The translations under genes and the position numbers were made by a program. This document shows, in pieces, positions 8,978 through 19,754 of a stretch of DNA of 64,000 nucleotides (the first letter of the stretch is position 1; every line of letters begins with the position of its first letter). Source of the stretch: Mixophyes australis (taxonomy: Eukaryota > Chordata > Amphibia > Anura > Limnodynastidae). The DNA is taken from contig JAVHZZ010000001.1 of NCBI GenBank assembly GCA_036250195.1, positions 398,154,117-398,218,116 on the forward strand, read 5' to 3'. Under the pieces are notes generated by a model, which saw nothing but the letters and a program-made list of their open reading frames with translations, ran no database searches and was not told the origin of the DNA.

Positions 8978-9957
8978 ATGTCTCGCCCCAGGCGTAGTGC
9001 GGGTCCCCCAGCATGTTTCAGAGACCTTGCTGAACTCCCCGCTGAGAGTGATGTTTCCCTCAGTCCCGGGTAATGGCGGCCGCCAACCAAGTGGAGGGAT
9101 CTGGGGGGCAGGGTCCCGCTAGTGAGCGGGAATCCGCGAGAGTGGAGGTCCTTGTTAGCGAGCAGGAGGTAGTGAAGCGGGGACGGCCGGAGGCGGCGGT
9201 TGGGTCATCCATCCTGGCCGCGCGGGCTGTGCGCTTGATCATTTTAGTGGGTCAAAGAGTCGCAGGATGGTAGCGCGTGCAGCTGACAGTGATAACGCAG
9301 GCAGGGGGCCAGTGGTACATTGTTCCTACACAGCGCTGACGGCAGGAATTAGGAAGAGTTTGAGGGAGAGGATTAGGAAGGGCGCGTATGTGGATGTCTT
9401 CATCATTACGAAGGTGGGGAAGAAGGAGTTGGCGAAGACAAGGGAAAAAGGGGGGATAGGTGAGGAGGCATATAGGTCATTCCCTAATTGGGTAACGGCG
9501 TTTAGTGTCTTTGCCTCTGTGTACCTGGAAACTAGGCCGGAGGCGTCGGTGGACGTATGGCGATACCTACATTTAATTATGGGAATTTATAAAAAAGATG
9601 GTGGGGTCCATCTGTCGTAGGTATGACGAGAGGTTCCGGGAGAAGGTCAAAGGAAATCACATAATCCCTTTTGATTGTAAGGACGTAGAGACGTGGATGG
9701 AAATGATGCAACCTAAGGAAAGTGTGGGGCAGGAGATCAGGTCGCAGAGGTTTCGGATGCAGGGGAGACGTAGCTCTCCCTCAGCGCAGATTAGAAACAG
9801 GTGTTTCGCCTTTAACAGTGGCACATGCGCCCGAGGGAATGCATGTAGGTACCAGCACTCCTGTGCAAAATGTAGGGGACCTCATCCAGCCAGAGATTGC
9901 ACGAGAGCCGTGCCGGGGGCAGGTAGAGGCAGGGGGGAGCCTCTGCCCAATCAGTAA
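8978..9957 (+). pseudogene. Ngaro Gag-like protein, frameshifted
   Basis: Begins GAAAATGTCT at 8978 (MSRPRRSAGPPA) and continues through at least three frames (8978-9073, 9073-9273, 9267-9620, 9598-9957). The last piece carries a CCCH-like finger (CFAFNSGTCARGNACRYQH) directly followed by a CX2CX4HX4C knuckle (CAKCRGPHPARDC), the usual C-terminal nucleic-acid binding part of Ngaro Gag. Segments in between (SFPNWVTAFSVFASVYLE) fit the Gag core. The breaks make it non-functional. Confidence 0.8.
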
Positions 9958-9959
9958 GG

Positions 9960-11507
9960 CAGTTTCACCGGTCCAGACGCAGCAGCTGGACAGGTGGCTT
10001 CGCCTGTTTCCGGACAGGAAACTCGCGGAGTTGTTGGGTTCAGGTTTTACTTATGGTTTTCCCCTTCCCATATTTGGTACAGTCAGGGCTGTGGCAAAAA
10101 AGAATTTGCAGTCAGCCTATGTTTATCGAGAAAGTCAGGAAAGAAGTGGATTTGGGTCGCATGGAAGGCCCTTTTCGATCCCCGCCACTTCAAGATTTGG
10201 TTGTATCCCCAGTGGGAGTAGTACCTAAAAAAGCAGCAGGGAAGTTTAGGCTTATACAGCACCTGTCACATCCCCACAGGCAATCGGTTAACAATGCCAT
10301 AGCCATGGAGGACAGTTCCGTAAGTTACCAGTCATTTGAGGAAGAGTTAGACTTAGTTAGAACCTTCGGGAGAGGGGCCTTGTTGGCAAAGCTTGATATT
10401 GAATCTGCCTTTCGCTTGCTTCCCTTACATCCGGAGTCATTTAGCTTCATAGGTTTTCGTTTGCCGATGGGTTGTGCAGTGTCCTGTGCGTATTTTGAAG
10501 CATTTAGTTCCTTCCTGTACTGGTGTATACAGGCAGAAACTGGTCACGTGGGGATAGCTCACTATTTGGATGACTTCCTGATCATAGGAAAGGCTGACTC
10601 ATCAGAATGTGCAGACATACTGTTTTCGGCTCAGGCTTTATTTTCTGTCTTGGGAGTGCCGGTGGCACATGACAAGACAGAAGGTCCCTTACATTGTTTG
10701 TTATTTTTGGGAATTGAGATTGACACGGTGGAAGGGTGTTGTAGATTGCCCCAGGAGAAGGTTACAAAGCTGGTAAGAGCTATCGGACTTACCTTAGCTT
10801 CTAGGTCTATTTCGCTGCGCCAGGCCCAGTCATTGTTAGGCTCCTTCAATTTTTTCGTGCAGAATTATTCCAATGGGAAAAGTGTTTTGTAGATGCAGTT
10901 GGCTACAGCAGGAGTGTCACGACCACACGCACGGATTACCCTGTCTAAGGAGGTGAAGGGAGATTTGGGAATGTGGTTGAGGTTCTTAGAGAACTTTAAT
11001 GGCATTCGTATTTGGCCAGCTCCACCTGTTGCCCGTAGACAGCTTGAGCTAGTAATGGACGCTTCGGGGTCCGTGGGTTTTGGAGCCTATTTTAAGGGTA
11101 GGTGGTGCGCGGATCGATGGCCGGAGTCATGGCGCTCCATAGGGTTGCTAGGCAACCTGCTGGTGCTGGAATTGTTCCCCATAGTAGTGGCTGTGGAGCT
11201 ATGGGCGTCGGTGTTAAGGGGGCAGCAGGTAATATTCTGGTGTGACAATCTTGGAGTAGTGCAGTGCATTTACAAACAGAGCGCCTCTTCTATTCCGGCC
11301 ATAGAATTGATAAGACACTTAGTTCTGCGCTGTTTGGAATATGACATTACATTCAAGGCGAGACATGTCCCGGGCGCTGAGAACGAGGTGGCTGATGCTT
11401 TATCTCGAGGGCAGTGGGGACGCTTTAGAGAATTAGCTCCGCAAGCTGACATTAAGGGTACGCCATGTCCCTCTTTGCTTTGGCAGGTAGTCGAACAGGC
11501 ATTATAA
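9960..11507 (+). pseudogene. Ngaro reverse transcriptase and RNase H
   Basis: The RT begins in one frame (QQLDRWLRLFPDRKLAELL, from about 9979) and moves to another near 10060-10150. It shows GKFRLIQHLS, LAKLDIESAFRLLPLHP (first catalytic Asp), GFRLPMGCAVSC and the active-site YLDDF. A TAG at 10890-10892 interrupts it; downstream in the same frame is an RNase H domain with LVMDASGSVGFGAYF (catalytic Asp), WCDNLGVV and HVPGAENEVADALSRG. Retroviral-type GFG/LPQG motifs are replaced by the DIRS-type RLPMGCAVS. At least one frameshift and one stop make it defective. Confidence 0.88.
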
Positions 11508-12381
11508 GATTGGCGGAATCCTCGCTGGCTCCTTCCACCAGGAGGGCATATCGGGGTGCGTGGCTGCAGTGGCGGCAGTTTTTACAGTCGCGCGGTCGGT
11601 GCGACTCGGGTCAGAGCGCTGACATGCTGGATTTCATTTGGGCTAAATATCAGGAGGGAATTACTAAAACTTTAATGGCAGCCATGCTGGCGGGCATTTC
11701 ATTTATGGCTAAACTTCATGGGTGGAATGACTTGACAAAGAGGTTTTTAATATCCAAAGCTCTGAAAGGCTGGTTGAAGCTTCAACCAGGGAAGGAGGAT
11801 GTGAGGAGGCCTGTTGATAAGAGTATGTTAAGAAAAATGATGTCTGCGCTGGCATACATAGCTGATAATGCTTATGAAGTGCTGCTGTTTCGCTCAGCTT
11901 CTCGCTGGCTTTCTTTGGCGCATTCAGGGTGAGTGAGTTAGTGGCGCAATCTAAGCATGATTTGGGGAACGCTTTGTCGGCCAGGCATATGTTTTTGGAT
12001 GTTAACATGCTTTCTTGTCAAATCCTTAGATCCAAAACAGATCAATTGGCTAGTGGTTAGTGGATTTCCATCTCTGCTCAGGAGGATAGTGAGATCTGTC
12101 CCGTGTACTGGTGCAATAAGTTTGAGGAAATTAGACCACATGGGGCTGAGCCCTGGTTGATTCATGCCGACAAATCTCCACTGTCGAAGTTTCAGTTCAC
12201 AGCCATATTTAAGTGTGCGTTAGTGCACGTGGGTTTAGACCCGTCACGCTTTGGTACGCACTCCTTCAGAATTGGAGCAGCAACAGCTGCAGCTGAGGAG
12301 GGCTCTTCAGTTAGCACCATTAAAGCTTTGGGTCGTTGGAGATCAGATGCGTACAAAACGTATATTAGGCCGAACAAATAG
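11465..12381 (+). pseudogene. Ngaro tyrosine recombinase, frameshifted
   Basis: The N-terminal core-binding part (LAPSTRRAYRGAWLQWRQFL) is in one frame to about 11900. The box I region (FGAFRVSEL, catalytic Arg) appears only after a shift near 11905. The C-terminal part (12103-12381) keeps the HSFRIGAATAAAEEG box with His-x-x-Arg and the RWRSDAYKTYIR box with the nucleophilic Tyr. Catalytic residues are thus recognisable but spread over frames. This enzyme would integrate the circular cDNA of the element. Confidence 0.85.
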
Positions 12382-12737
12382 TCAGTACGCAGTAGGTCAC
12401 TCCCCTCCCGTGTTAACCTTGGGCTCTGCCGCTCGCCGTTGTTTTTATACGGGGGCATGAAGGGATTTTGCCATTTTTTCCTCCGAAAAAGGCCTGATTA
12501 GTGGTGTGCCTCCGGGGTTATGGTTTTTACCTTCATTTGGGTTAACACTACCCCTCTTGTTTAATATTTGTAAAGTAAAGTAAAATTAATTAAAGTCACC
12601 TGAAGTCACTTAGAAGTTAACTAACTGTTCTACGTTACATGGAGCTGTGATATGAATATCAAGAAGGGGACAAGGTGTATCGGTGGAGGTGTATGTGAGC
12701 AACCTGTTGATGATGACTCCTATTATCTGTGTTGCAG

Positions 12738-13333
12738 GTGTTTCAACTCGGAGTCTAAAAATATGGTTTGTTGGGCATTCATTCGTGTTCTGGGCGTCCA
12801 GACATAAATTTGCCAACAATAAAGAAGCCTTTGGCAGGCCTGTGGATATTCGGTGGATTGGTGTAAGAGGTTTGAGATGGCAAGGTTTTATGCCACTTTT
12901 GACTGCTGAAATTGTTAAAGCAGGCCCACCAGATGTGTTGGTGATTCATTTGGGGGGAAATGATGTCGGCATAGGAAAGTCTTTGGACTTAATTATTGCC
13001 ATTCGAGAGGATCTCGGAGAGATTAAAAATAGATGGCCTTCAATATCAGTATGCTGGTCCAATATAATACCCCGAATTAACTGGTGTCCAAAGATAGCTT
13101 TCAATAAAATAAAAGCCATTGTTTCCGAATTAAACAGGGCAACAAGGAAAATAATATGGGAAATAGGGGGAATAGTGGTAGATCACCCATTGATAAGATC
13201 TGAGCATGGACATCTCTATAGGAACGATGGAGTTCACCTGTCTGAAGAGGGTAATTGGCTTTTTGTAGAGCAGCTCTTTTGGAGAGTAGGCAAGTTAGTG
13301 AGGGCTTTGGGTGGCAGGCTGGGTGTCCGTTAA
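12738..13333 (+). CDS. SGNH/GDSL-like hydrolase of Ngaro, open
   Basis: About 198 codons remain open from the putative splice acceptor TGTGTTGCAG (ends 12737) to the stop at 13333; the frame also runs upstream, with a possible ATG at 12710. It has the SGNH blocks: WFVGHSFVFWAS (block I, His in place of the usual Asp before the nucleophile Ser), VIHLGGNDVG (block III, Gly and Asn) and NDGVHLSEEG (block V, Asp and His). Such a domain is known as an extra gene of vertebrate Ngaro elements; its role in transposition is not established. Every other frame in this copy is broken, so its intactness is notable. No clear start codon is visible, so splicing from an upstream exon is likely. Confidence 0.8.
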
Positions 13334-13640
13334 AGGACTCCAGCGTGGCAGGAGAACTTTTACAATCAGCGACTAATTCAGATGGTGCTATCGCTGATTG
13401 GCCTCACGTCACTGCTCCTTTCGAAGCACCCTGGCACTTGGTACCTCTGTGCGAGGACCCCTTGACCTGCACTGTGTGCAACGTCTTGGGGAGCCCAGAG
13501 GGGAGTGGTCACTATGACGCCAGATTTAGCACCGGCCGATCGTAAAGGACTGTGGTGCCTGGGACCAGTGGTTAGTGCCTGTGGGCCATACACTGTTCGA
13601 TTTCACTATTAGTTGTTAGCTGATTGTATTGCTCTCGCCG

Positions 13641-13918
13641 CCACCCTTTCATAGGTTAATAGGAGTAAACAAATAAATAAATAAAAATAATAAATAAATA
13701 AAAAGTTTACGTTATTTGCCACTACAAAGTTGTCGGTGTCTTTATTTGTAGATAAGAATGTATAGTGATAAGATTAACGATGTTAAGGTATAGTGTAATG
13801 CTGAGGGAATCAGCAGTATGTAGTTTATCTGGATAAACATCCGCTATGTAGGTCTATCACCTGATTCAATCACAAAGTATGTAGCCTTGTGACAAATCTT
13901 GTTCTTTAAATGTGTTAT
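13641..13918. other. AT-rich junction, nothing recognised
   Basis: Follows the AAATAAATAAAT tract of the Ngaro 3' region. The TTTATTTGTAGATAAG segment near 13741 may belong to the Ngaro terminal repeat. No coding or structured signal is seen. Confidence 0.3.
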
Positions 13919-15080
13919 GTAATCTACTCAATCTCTGGCGCGAAGAGGGAACTAAACTATAATAATACCAATAGGCATCCAATGCAGCAACTCAATAGAG
14001 GCAGTGCAAATCCTCCACTAAACAAACAATTGGTAAAAAGATCAGAATTGCGCAGAAGATGGCCAAATATACATTTAATATATACAAAATAACAAATAAA
14101 AAATAATAATAATAATAACAAAATTATATTACAACTTGAAAACAGCATGCATGCCAATAAATTGTGAACAAATGAAGCTAAAATTTGATAACACAGAGAG
14201 TATCATCCAAGGCGCCAACCAATTATATATTATTATGTAGGATTGAGTATTAGCCATTCAATATGTCCATCCTTAAAACTTGGATATAGTATAAATAGTA
14301 AATGAACGGTTTCACTTAGCTGACATCCGCGTAAAGACTGGGTGTGGATGAAGTGATGAAGTCCACACACCCCAAATAGAGTGAATAGCAGGTAAGGCCA
14401 GTGGAAATGTTAGAATACAACCGAACACTCACCATTCCGAACGGAAGTAAAGATATACAAGCCTTTTACCGCAACAGCGGCTCCTGATGAAAATCAGGCT
14501 CAGATGTCTCCGTGGTGCGCACCAATAGATAAGTCCGAACGGGATTAAGTGATAGACAAAATTTCTTTATATTAATCCTTGTCCAAAAAGCACACAGCAA
14601 AAAGTCACCTATACTCAATCTGATACAGAGGTTGGTAATAAGTGAACACTCTCTGGAAATGCTGCAAGAGTTTCTAATTTTAAAAAATTCCTATTCATTC
14701 CCACATCACCACGTGTATCCTTAGCTAAACTAGAAATGTCAAAAGATGACATAAAATGTTCTCGTCTAACATAACGTTCTTTGCAACACTGAAGTTCAGC
14801 CCTAATAAATCCACCAAGCAGACGAGAGATATATACATTAAACAAAGAACAATATAATCTACTCAATCTCTGGCGCTAATAGGGAACTAAAATATAATAA
14901 TACCAATAGGCATCCAATGCAGCAACTCAATAGAGGCAGTGCAAATCCTCTACTAAACAAACAATTGGTAAAAAGATCAGAATTGCGCAGAAGATGCCCA
15001 AATATACATTTAATATATACAAAATAACACATAAATAAAAAAATTATAATAATAATAAGAATAACAAAATTATAATGTGT
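13919..15080 (-). mobile_element. Unclassified element with 0.2-kb direct repeats
   Basis: Segments 13919-14137 and 14852-15080 are direct repeats, about 95% alike by eye, beginning AATCTACTCAATCTCTGGCG and ending in (TAA)n and ACAAAATTATA. The 0.7 kb between them has an 83-codon minus-strand frame (14615-14866) that I do not recognise, and a stem GGAGCCGCTGTTGCGG-type region near 14460-14500. Direct terminal repeats around a short body fit a Penelope-like element tail or a truncated LTR element. No RT is present, so the class stays open. Confidence 0.45.
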
Positions 15081-16430
15081 TACATATACAGTAGTATAAT
15101 CGTATAGGACATCTTCCCCTTCACTTTACAGAAGATTCACAGGCAGCTACACTAGCAACTGCATTTACAGTCTTCATGTTTTTTGTATGGTGACTGTGGG
15201 ATCAACCTCCTGAATGACCAGGGACTACGTGCAACAACATTTTATTCCCATGAAAGTGAACTGGGAGAGAGAGTCATGAATTCAGCACTACTCTTATAAC
15301 AGTGCTGTCAAAATTAGAGGAGAGGGAAAATGGAGGAGCCAATCATAAGCAACTGCAAAGTACTCAAACCTTCATTAAAGCCTATCTCCACTTTTGTTTT
15401 TCACTATATATTAGATTTCATTGTTTTCTATATAAACTCTAGTCGAGTACATATAGCATTTGCCTGTCTGAAGATTCAATCTATTTGAGGGGGTGGGTAT
15501 CCATTTTCGAAAGATTAATAAATTAAAGGCCCCAAGATCAATCAAGTTACTTATACAGCACAACATTTTTAAAATAAGGCATCTTCACACGAGCGCAATA
15601 CTTTGAAACAAGGTGACATTCCTGGAATCTATGAGCCCCAAAATACTTCTTTGAATCCTTTTAAGTTGTTTGTTCCACCCGCTCATGTGTCACGTGCAGA
15701 GTCATCCTATGTGTCAAGTACGTAAAGTGGATCTGTCACCTACACCAACATCCTTTTTGTGAGAAAAGCCAATATGCGGTCTATTTATCTGCTTAGAAAC
15801 AGCAGCATAACTGAGGTACTGCCGGATTAATACCCAAAGTACTGTTCAGTATTCAAATGAACATGCTGAAGAATATTCATTCAGCTCACAAAATGGCTGC
15901 CTCCACAGTTTAGGTGACACGGTCCTATTTAAGCAGGTGCACAAACTGCTAATGCTTAGGATCTTCAAACCAATTAACTGGTGCCGTTAATGGTGTGGCG
16001 AGTGAAGTAGGGTTGACCAAACAACCAAAGTTTGCACAGAAGTTTTTGTTTTTTTTAACTAGAGCAACCTTAATAAAAGGATAACCGCACAGGAGGCCAG
16101 GCATTGCCATGAATCAAAAAAATAAAGCTATTGGGTACAAAACAGTTTTCAGAATTTGATATGTGGCTTCCAAACGTTTGAAGGATGCAAAATATGGGGC
16201 GAGTCTTCCAGGGCACAATAAGGTGCTCCTTAAAATGAGATGCGGTTGTATGAGAGCAGAGGATATAATTTATGGAGCACAGACTCTGAATAGAGTATTC
16301 ACGGAGAGTTAAATGTTATTTTATCTACCTGTATGAAGTTTATATATTCGACGTGCTTGTGTCGATCTCTTCCCAAACCCTAAAAACGCACTGGTAGGTT
16401 TCTGCTAAAATGAACCATAATATGTGTGTT
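15081..16430. other. No gene; one short palindromic repeat
   Basis: No coding region recognised. Between about 15728 and 15935 the ends GTGGATCTGTCACCTACAC and GTTTAGGTGACACGGTCC are imperfect inverted repeats around 200 bp of AT-rich DNA, which looks like a MITE. The remainder shows nothing I can name. Confidence 0.5.
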
Positions 16431-16431
16431 G

Positions 16432-16992
16432 ATTAAATATTGATTTTTCAATTTCTTAAATAATTTACTAACTACTAAGTATCACGGGTGTTTATTAAGG
16501 AATCACCACAAAATTTGGACCCCTAAGGTAAACTCTTCCTCCCGAATCCAAAAATCCAAACCAAATTACTTTATCTGCCTCACGTTTTGCGTTAAGGCAA
16601 AACAATGTATATATTAGGTATGCTGTACACCAGTAATCGAGCATCAACTTCATTAATTTTTTTCTCCACTATGAAACAGAGTACCCTGCTGATTTTTTTG
16701 TGGTAGTAATGTATACCTTTTTTAAACCCCCCCCATCCCCCCAAAAAATGGGAGCCCTAATATTGATTGAACCTAGCATTTTTAATTCTATTGGAAAAAT
16801 GTGCGTTTTTGCCGTAACGCAAAACGTGAGGCAGATAAAGTAATTGGGTTTGGATTTGGGAGGAAGAGTTACCTTAGGGGTCCAAATTTTGTGGTGATTT
16901 CTTAATAAACACCCGTGATACTTCAAATAAACTGGATAATAAAGCTGCGAATAGTAAATTATTTAATAAATTGAAAAATCAATATTTAATCA
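16432..16992. repeat. Fold-back element with about 180-bp arms
   Basis: The left arm 16432-16602 (GATTAAATATTGATTTTTCA...CTGCCTCACGTTTTGCGTTA) is the reverse complement, with few changes, of 16806-16990. The central 200 bp is unrelated. The arms contain CCTCACGTTTTGCG near the loop side. It is too short for a transposase; probably a MITE or fold-back transposon. No clear target duplication was found. Confidence 0.8.
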
Positions 16993-17149
16993 ACTAATTG
17001 ACAGACAGTCGAGATATTTGGCAGAAATAGTGGTTTTGACATCCTCTCTTAACTAAAAATGTTTCAAACAAATCTGAGATGGGTGGTGGACACCCCTAGT
17101 AGATTAATAGAATCAAATCTATATGTAATGCACAGGGTACTCATATATC

Positions 17150-18886
17150 CAATCCTCTTTCTATAACAAATAGATTTGCTTCCTATTATGAAAGTTTATA
17201 CTAAAGACAGATATAACTTTGACTCAGCCCTCCAAGGAGACTATTAATGATTTTCTTGCCTCTATTTCGCTCCCAGCCCTGCCGCTTGAGGAGGCCGAAG
17301 CGTTATGTTCGGACTGGACAGAGGACGAGGTCCACGCCACTATAAAATCCATGAAGCGAGGGAAGGTCCCGGGCCCCGGTGGATTTACACTGGACTTCTA
17401 TTGCTCTTTCCGGTCCTGATTGTCCCCGGGGCTTTCTAGCCTTTTTAACTCGGCTACTAAAGATACGTTCCTACCTGCAGAAATGTTAGAGGCGCAGATA
17501 ATCACCATTCCAAAGCCGGGGAAAGACCCCACACAATGTCATAACTACCCGCCAATAGCACTGCTTAATTTAGATCTTAAAATTTTTGCCAAGCTGAAGC
17601 TGATTGCCAACCGTTTAAATCCTATCCTTCCACAATTAATCCATCTAGACCAGGTAGGTTTTATTCTGGGTAGACAGGCTCCAGACAATATGAGGAGAGT
17701 CCTGGATATTATAGAGACAGATTCCGCTGGTTCTGTACCCCTCTTGTTGCTTTCCTTGGATGCTGAAAAAGCATTCAAGTATCCACTGGAAGTACATGAT
17801 GGCTGTTCTCACTAAATTTAGTTTTGGGGGCTCCTTTCTTCAAGCTGTAGCTACCTTGTATACTACTCCTCCTGCTAGAGTCTTCAGTAATGAGTTCCTT
17901 TCCTCTGCCTTTCAGATTAGCAATGGTACCAGACAAGGCTGCCCATTATCCCCCTTGATTTTTGTTCTTGCCATGGAACCACTGGTGGCTAAAGTTAGAA
18001 TGGATCAAAATGTGGTGGGAACGGTTATTGGTTCTCTACAGCATAAAATTTGTTTATTTGCCGACGATGTCTTTTTGTTTGTTTCAAACCCTGAGTCTGC
18101 CCTATCCCTTATTTTACAAGACTGCTCAGCGGTATCTTATTATAAGCTTAATACTACCAATTCCGAAGCTCTGGGAGTGGCCCTCAACCAAGATACCTTG
18201 AAGCTCCTTAAGTCTATATACAAATTTCATTGCTGTCCCCTCTCCATAACGTACTTAGGCATATGTATACCGTCTGTCCCTAACTTGACTATCCAACTTA
18301 ATTACCAACCACTGTTAGGCCTGTTTGATAAACTCACAAAATCTTGGATTTACTTTGAGGTTTCCCTGGGTGGGGAGAGTAGCGGCGATAAAGATGATGC
18401 TCCTTCTGAAGATACTGTATTTGTTCTGTTGTGTTCCTTATCTGGTGCCTATGTCTTTGCTTACATTTTTTTTTTCTATTGCATTTAAATATATCTGGAG
18501 CAATAGACGTCCCAAACTCTCAAGAAATATGATGTTTAGAGCTAAAGTAAGAGGTGGACTGGCTGCCCCCAAGCTAGAAACATACCAATTTGCGGCTGTC
18601 CTAGACCAGCTTAGGGATTGGCATGCTCCTCCCCATTTAAGGAAGCCTTGGGTTGACATTGAGCAACATAGTTTCTCCTCATTTCCATTACCAGACCTTT
18701 TATGGTTAGGAAAGCCAAGCAGACCGAGTCCTTCCCAAGCTCTGGGAAGTGTTAAGAGACTCTCTCTCTATCTGGGACAAGATGTTGATTTCTCTGCCAG
18801 AATTCCACCTCCCCTCCTCTAGCCTTTCTACAATTGCACTGTCTCAACTGATCCCAGATCTCTGCCTTGACTTTTGGGATAGGCAG
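17150..18886 (+). pseudogene. L1/Tx1-like LINE ORF2, left part
   Basis: Non-LTR reverse transcriptase spread over several frames: EVHATIKSMKRGKVPGPGG, then [17 protein letters not shown] and [28 protein letters not shown] (first Asp region), FQISNGTRQGCPLSPLIFVL, and the active-site ICLFADDVFLFV. The C-terminal half (WVGRVAAIKM, VRGGLAAPKLETYQFAA) continues to 18886, where the retrovirus interrupts it. Stops and frameshifts are frequent, so this is an old, dead copy. The 5' end including the endonuclease is not present. Confidence 0.85.
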
Positions 18887-19725
18887 TGTTATGTGCGTAT
18901 TGTCGCTAACCAATAACGATTGTCGAACCTCGATTTGTGTTTCCAACGCACAAAGATTTATTCGCAATAAGTGGAAAAAATATGCTCAAGCGAAGTAATA
19001 GTAAATACAGCCGTTACTTATCGCAGGCGCTCTGGATCCAGTGCAGTCATTCAATCCTGAAGTCTGGGGACAAGAAGTCTGCACTCTGGATCACAAGCTG
19101 CTGCTTATATACACAATCAAATACAGTAATACAATGAAGATGGTATGGCTTGCATCTATTGGTCCGGGTCTCAGGAATGTCCAAGGGGTCGTCAATCATT
19201 GGCTGGTTCATCCTAAGGAATCCAAAGGAGGGGGTCATCTCTGCAGGGGGTATGCTCTGCTCTTCCCGCCAGAATTACTTAGTCTTAAGTAGTTCATAAT
19301 TCCCTATCATTCATAACTTGCGTATGCACTCTGCGATTCCCTCGCAGAGCGCACCAAACAGTAGGATATGTAACAAGGTTCATTATGATACCACTCATGA
19401 TGTTATTCCTTTAACCCGTTCTGTGTATTTCACTAATATGCATGTAACTCTGATATAACATATAAATACTACTATATTTCGACATAACTGACTATGTGTT
19501 GCTACTACCAATAATGTGTACTATTTTATAAGTATGCGTGTTTGTGCGAATGTATGGTAAAAGACCAATTACTGTTGCTGCCACGTGTAGTGGATGCGTA
19601 CGCCCTTTCACGCCGTAGCGTGCCCTTGTACGTCATAGCGTACCGTACGCATCTTTTCAGACAAAGACAACCAAGTTTGCTAGACTTTAATTGAAATGAC
19701 TTTATCCAATTTACTGACTTCGACA
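18887..19725 (-). mobile_element. ERV 3' LTR
   Basis: 839 bp. On the minus strand a TATA box (GTGTATATAAGCAG, about 19116-19103) is followed downstream by AATAAA (18962-18957), a plausible polyadenylation signal, near the end of the LTR. The polypurine tract before it reads ATCAAAGGGTGGAA on the minus strand (just right of 19725). Confidence 0.93.
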
Positions 19726-19754
19726 GTTCCACCCTTTGATAGTGTAATAAACTA

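Larger units (their letters stand above)
8978..13640 (+). mobile_element. Ngaro (DIRS-order) retrotransposon, decayed
   Basis: Coding order is gag-like, RT plus RNase H, tyrosine recombinase, SGNH hydrolase, all on the plus strand. This is the layout described for vertebrate Ngaro elements, which lack a DDE integrase and insert by tyrosine recombination. Frameshifts or stops break every frame except the last. The terminal split direct repeats were not located. The region from 13340 to 13640 is non-coding 3' sequence ending in an AT-rich AAATAAATAAAT tract. Confidence 0.88.

Noticed and set aside
13919..15080. Direct repeats as LTRs of a retrovirus-like element
   Set aside because: The ends are not TG...CA, no PBS or polypurine tract is seen, and no target duplication was found; kept as unclassified.
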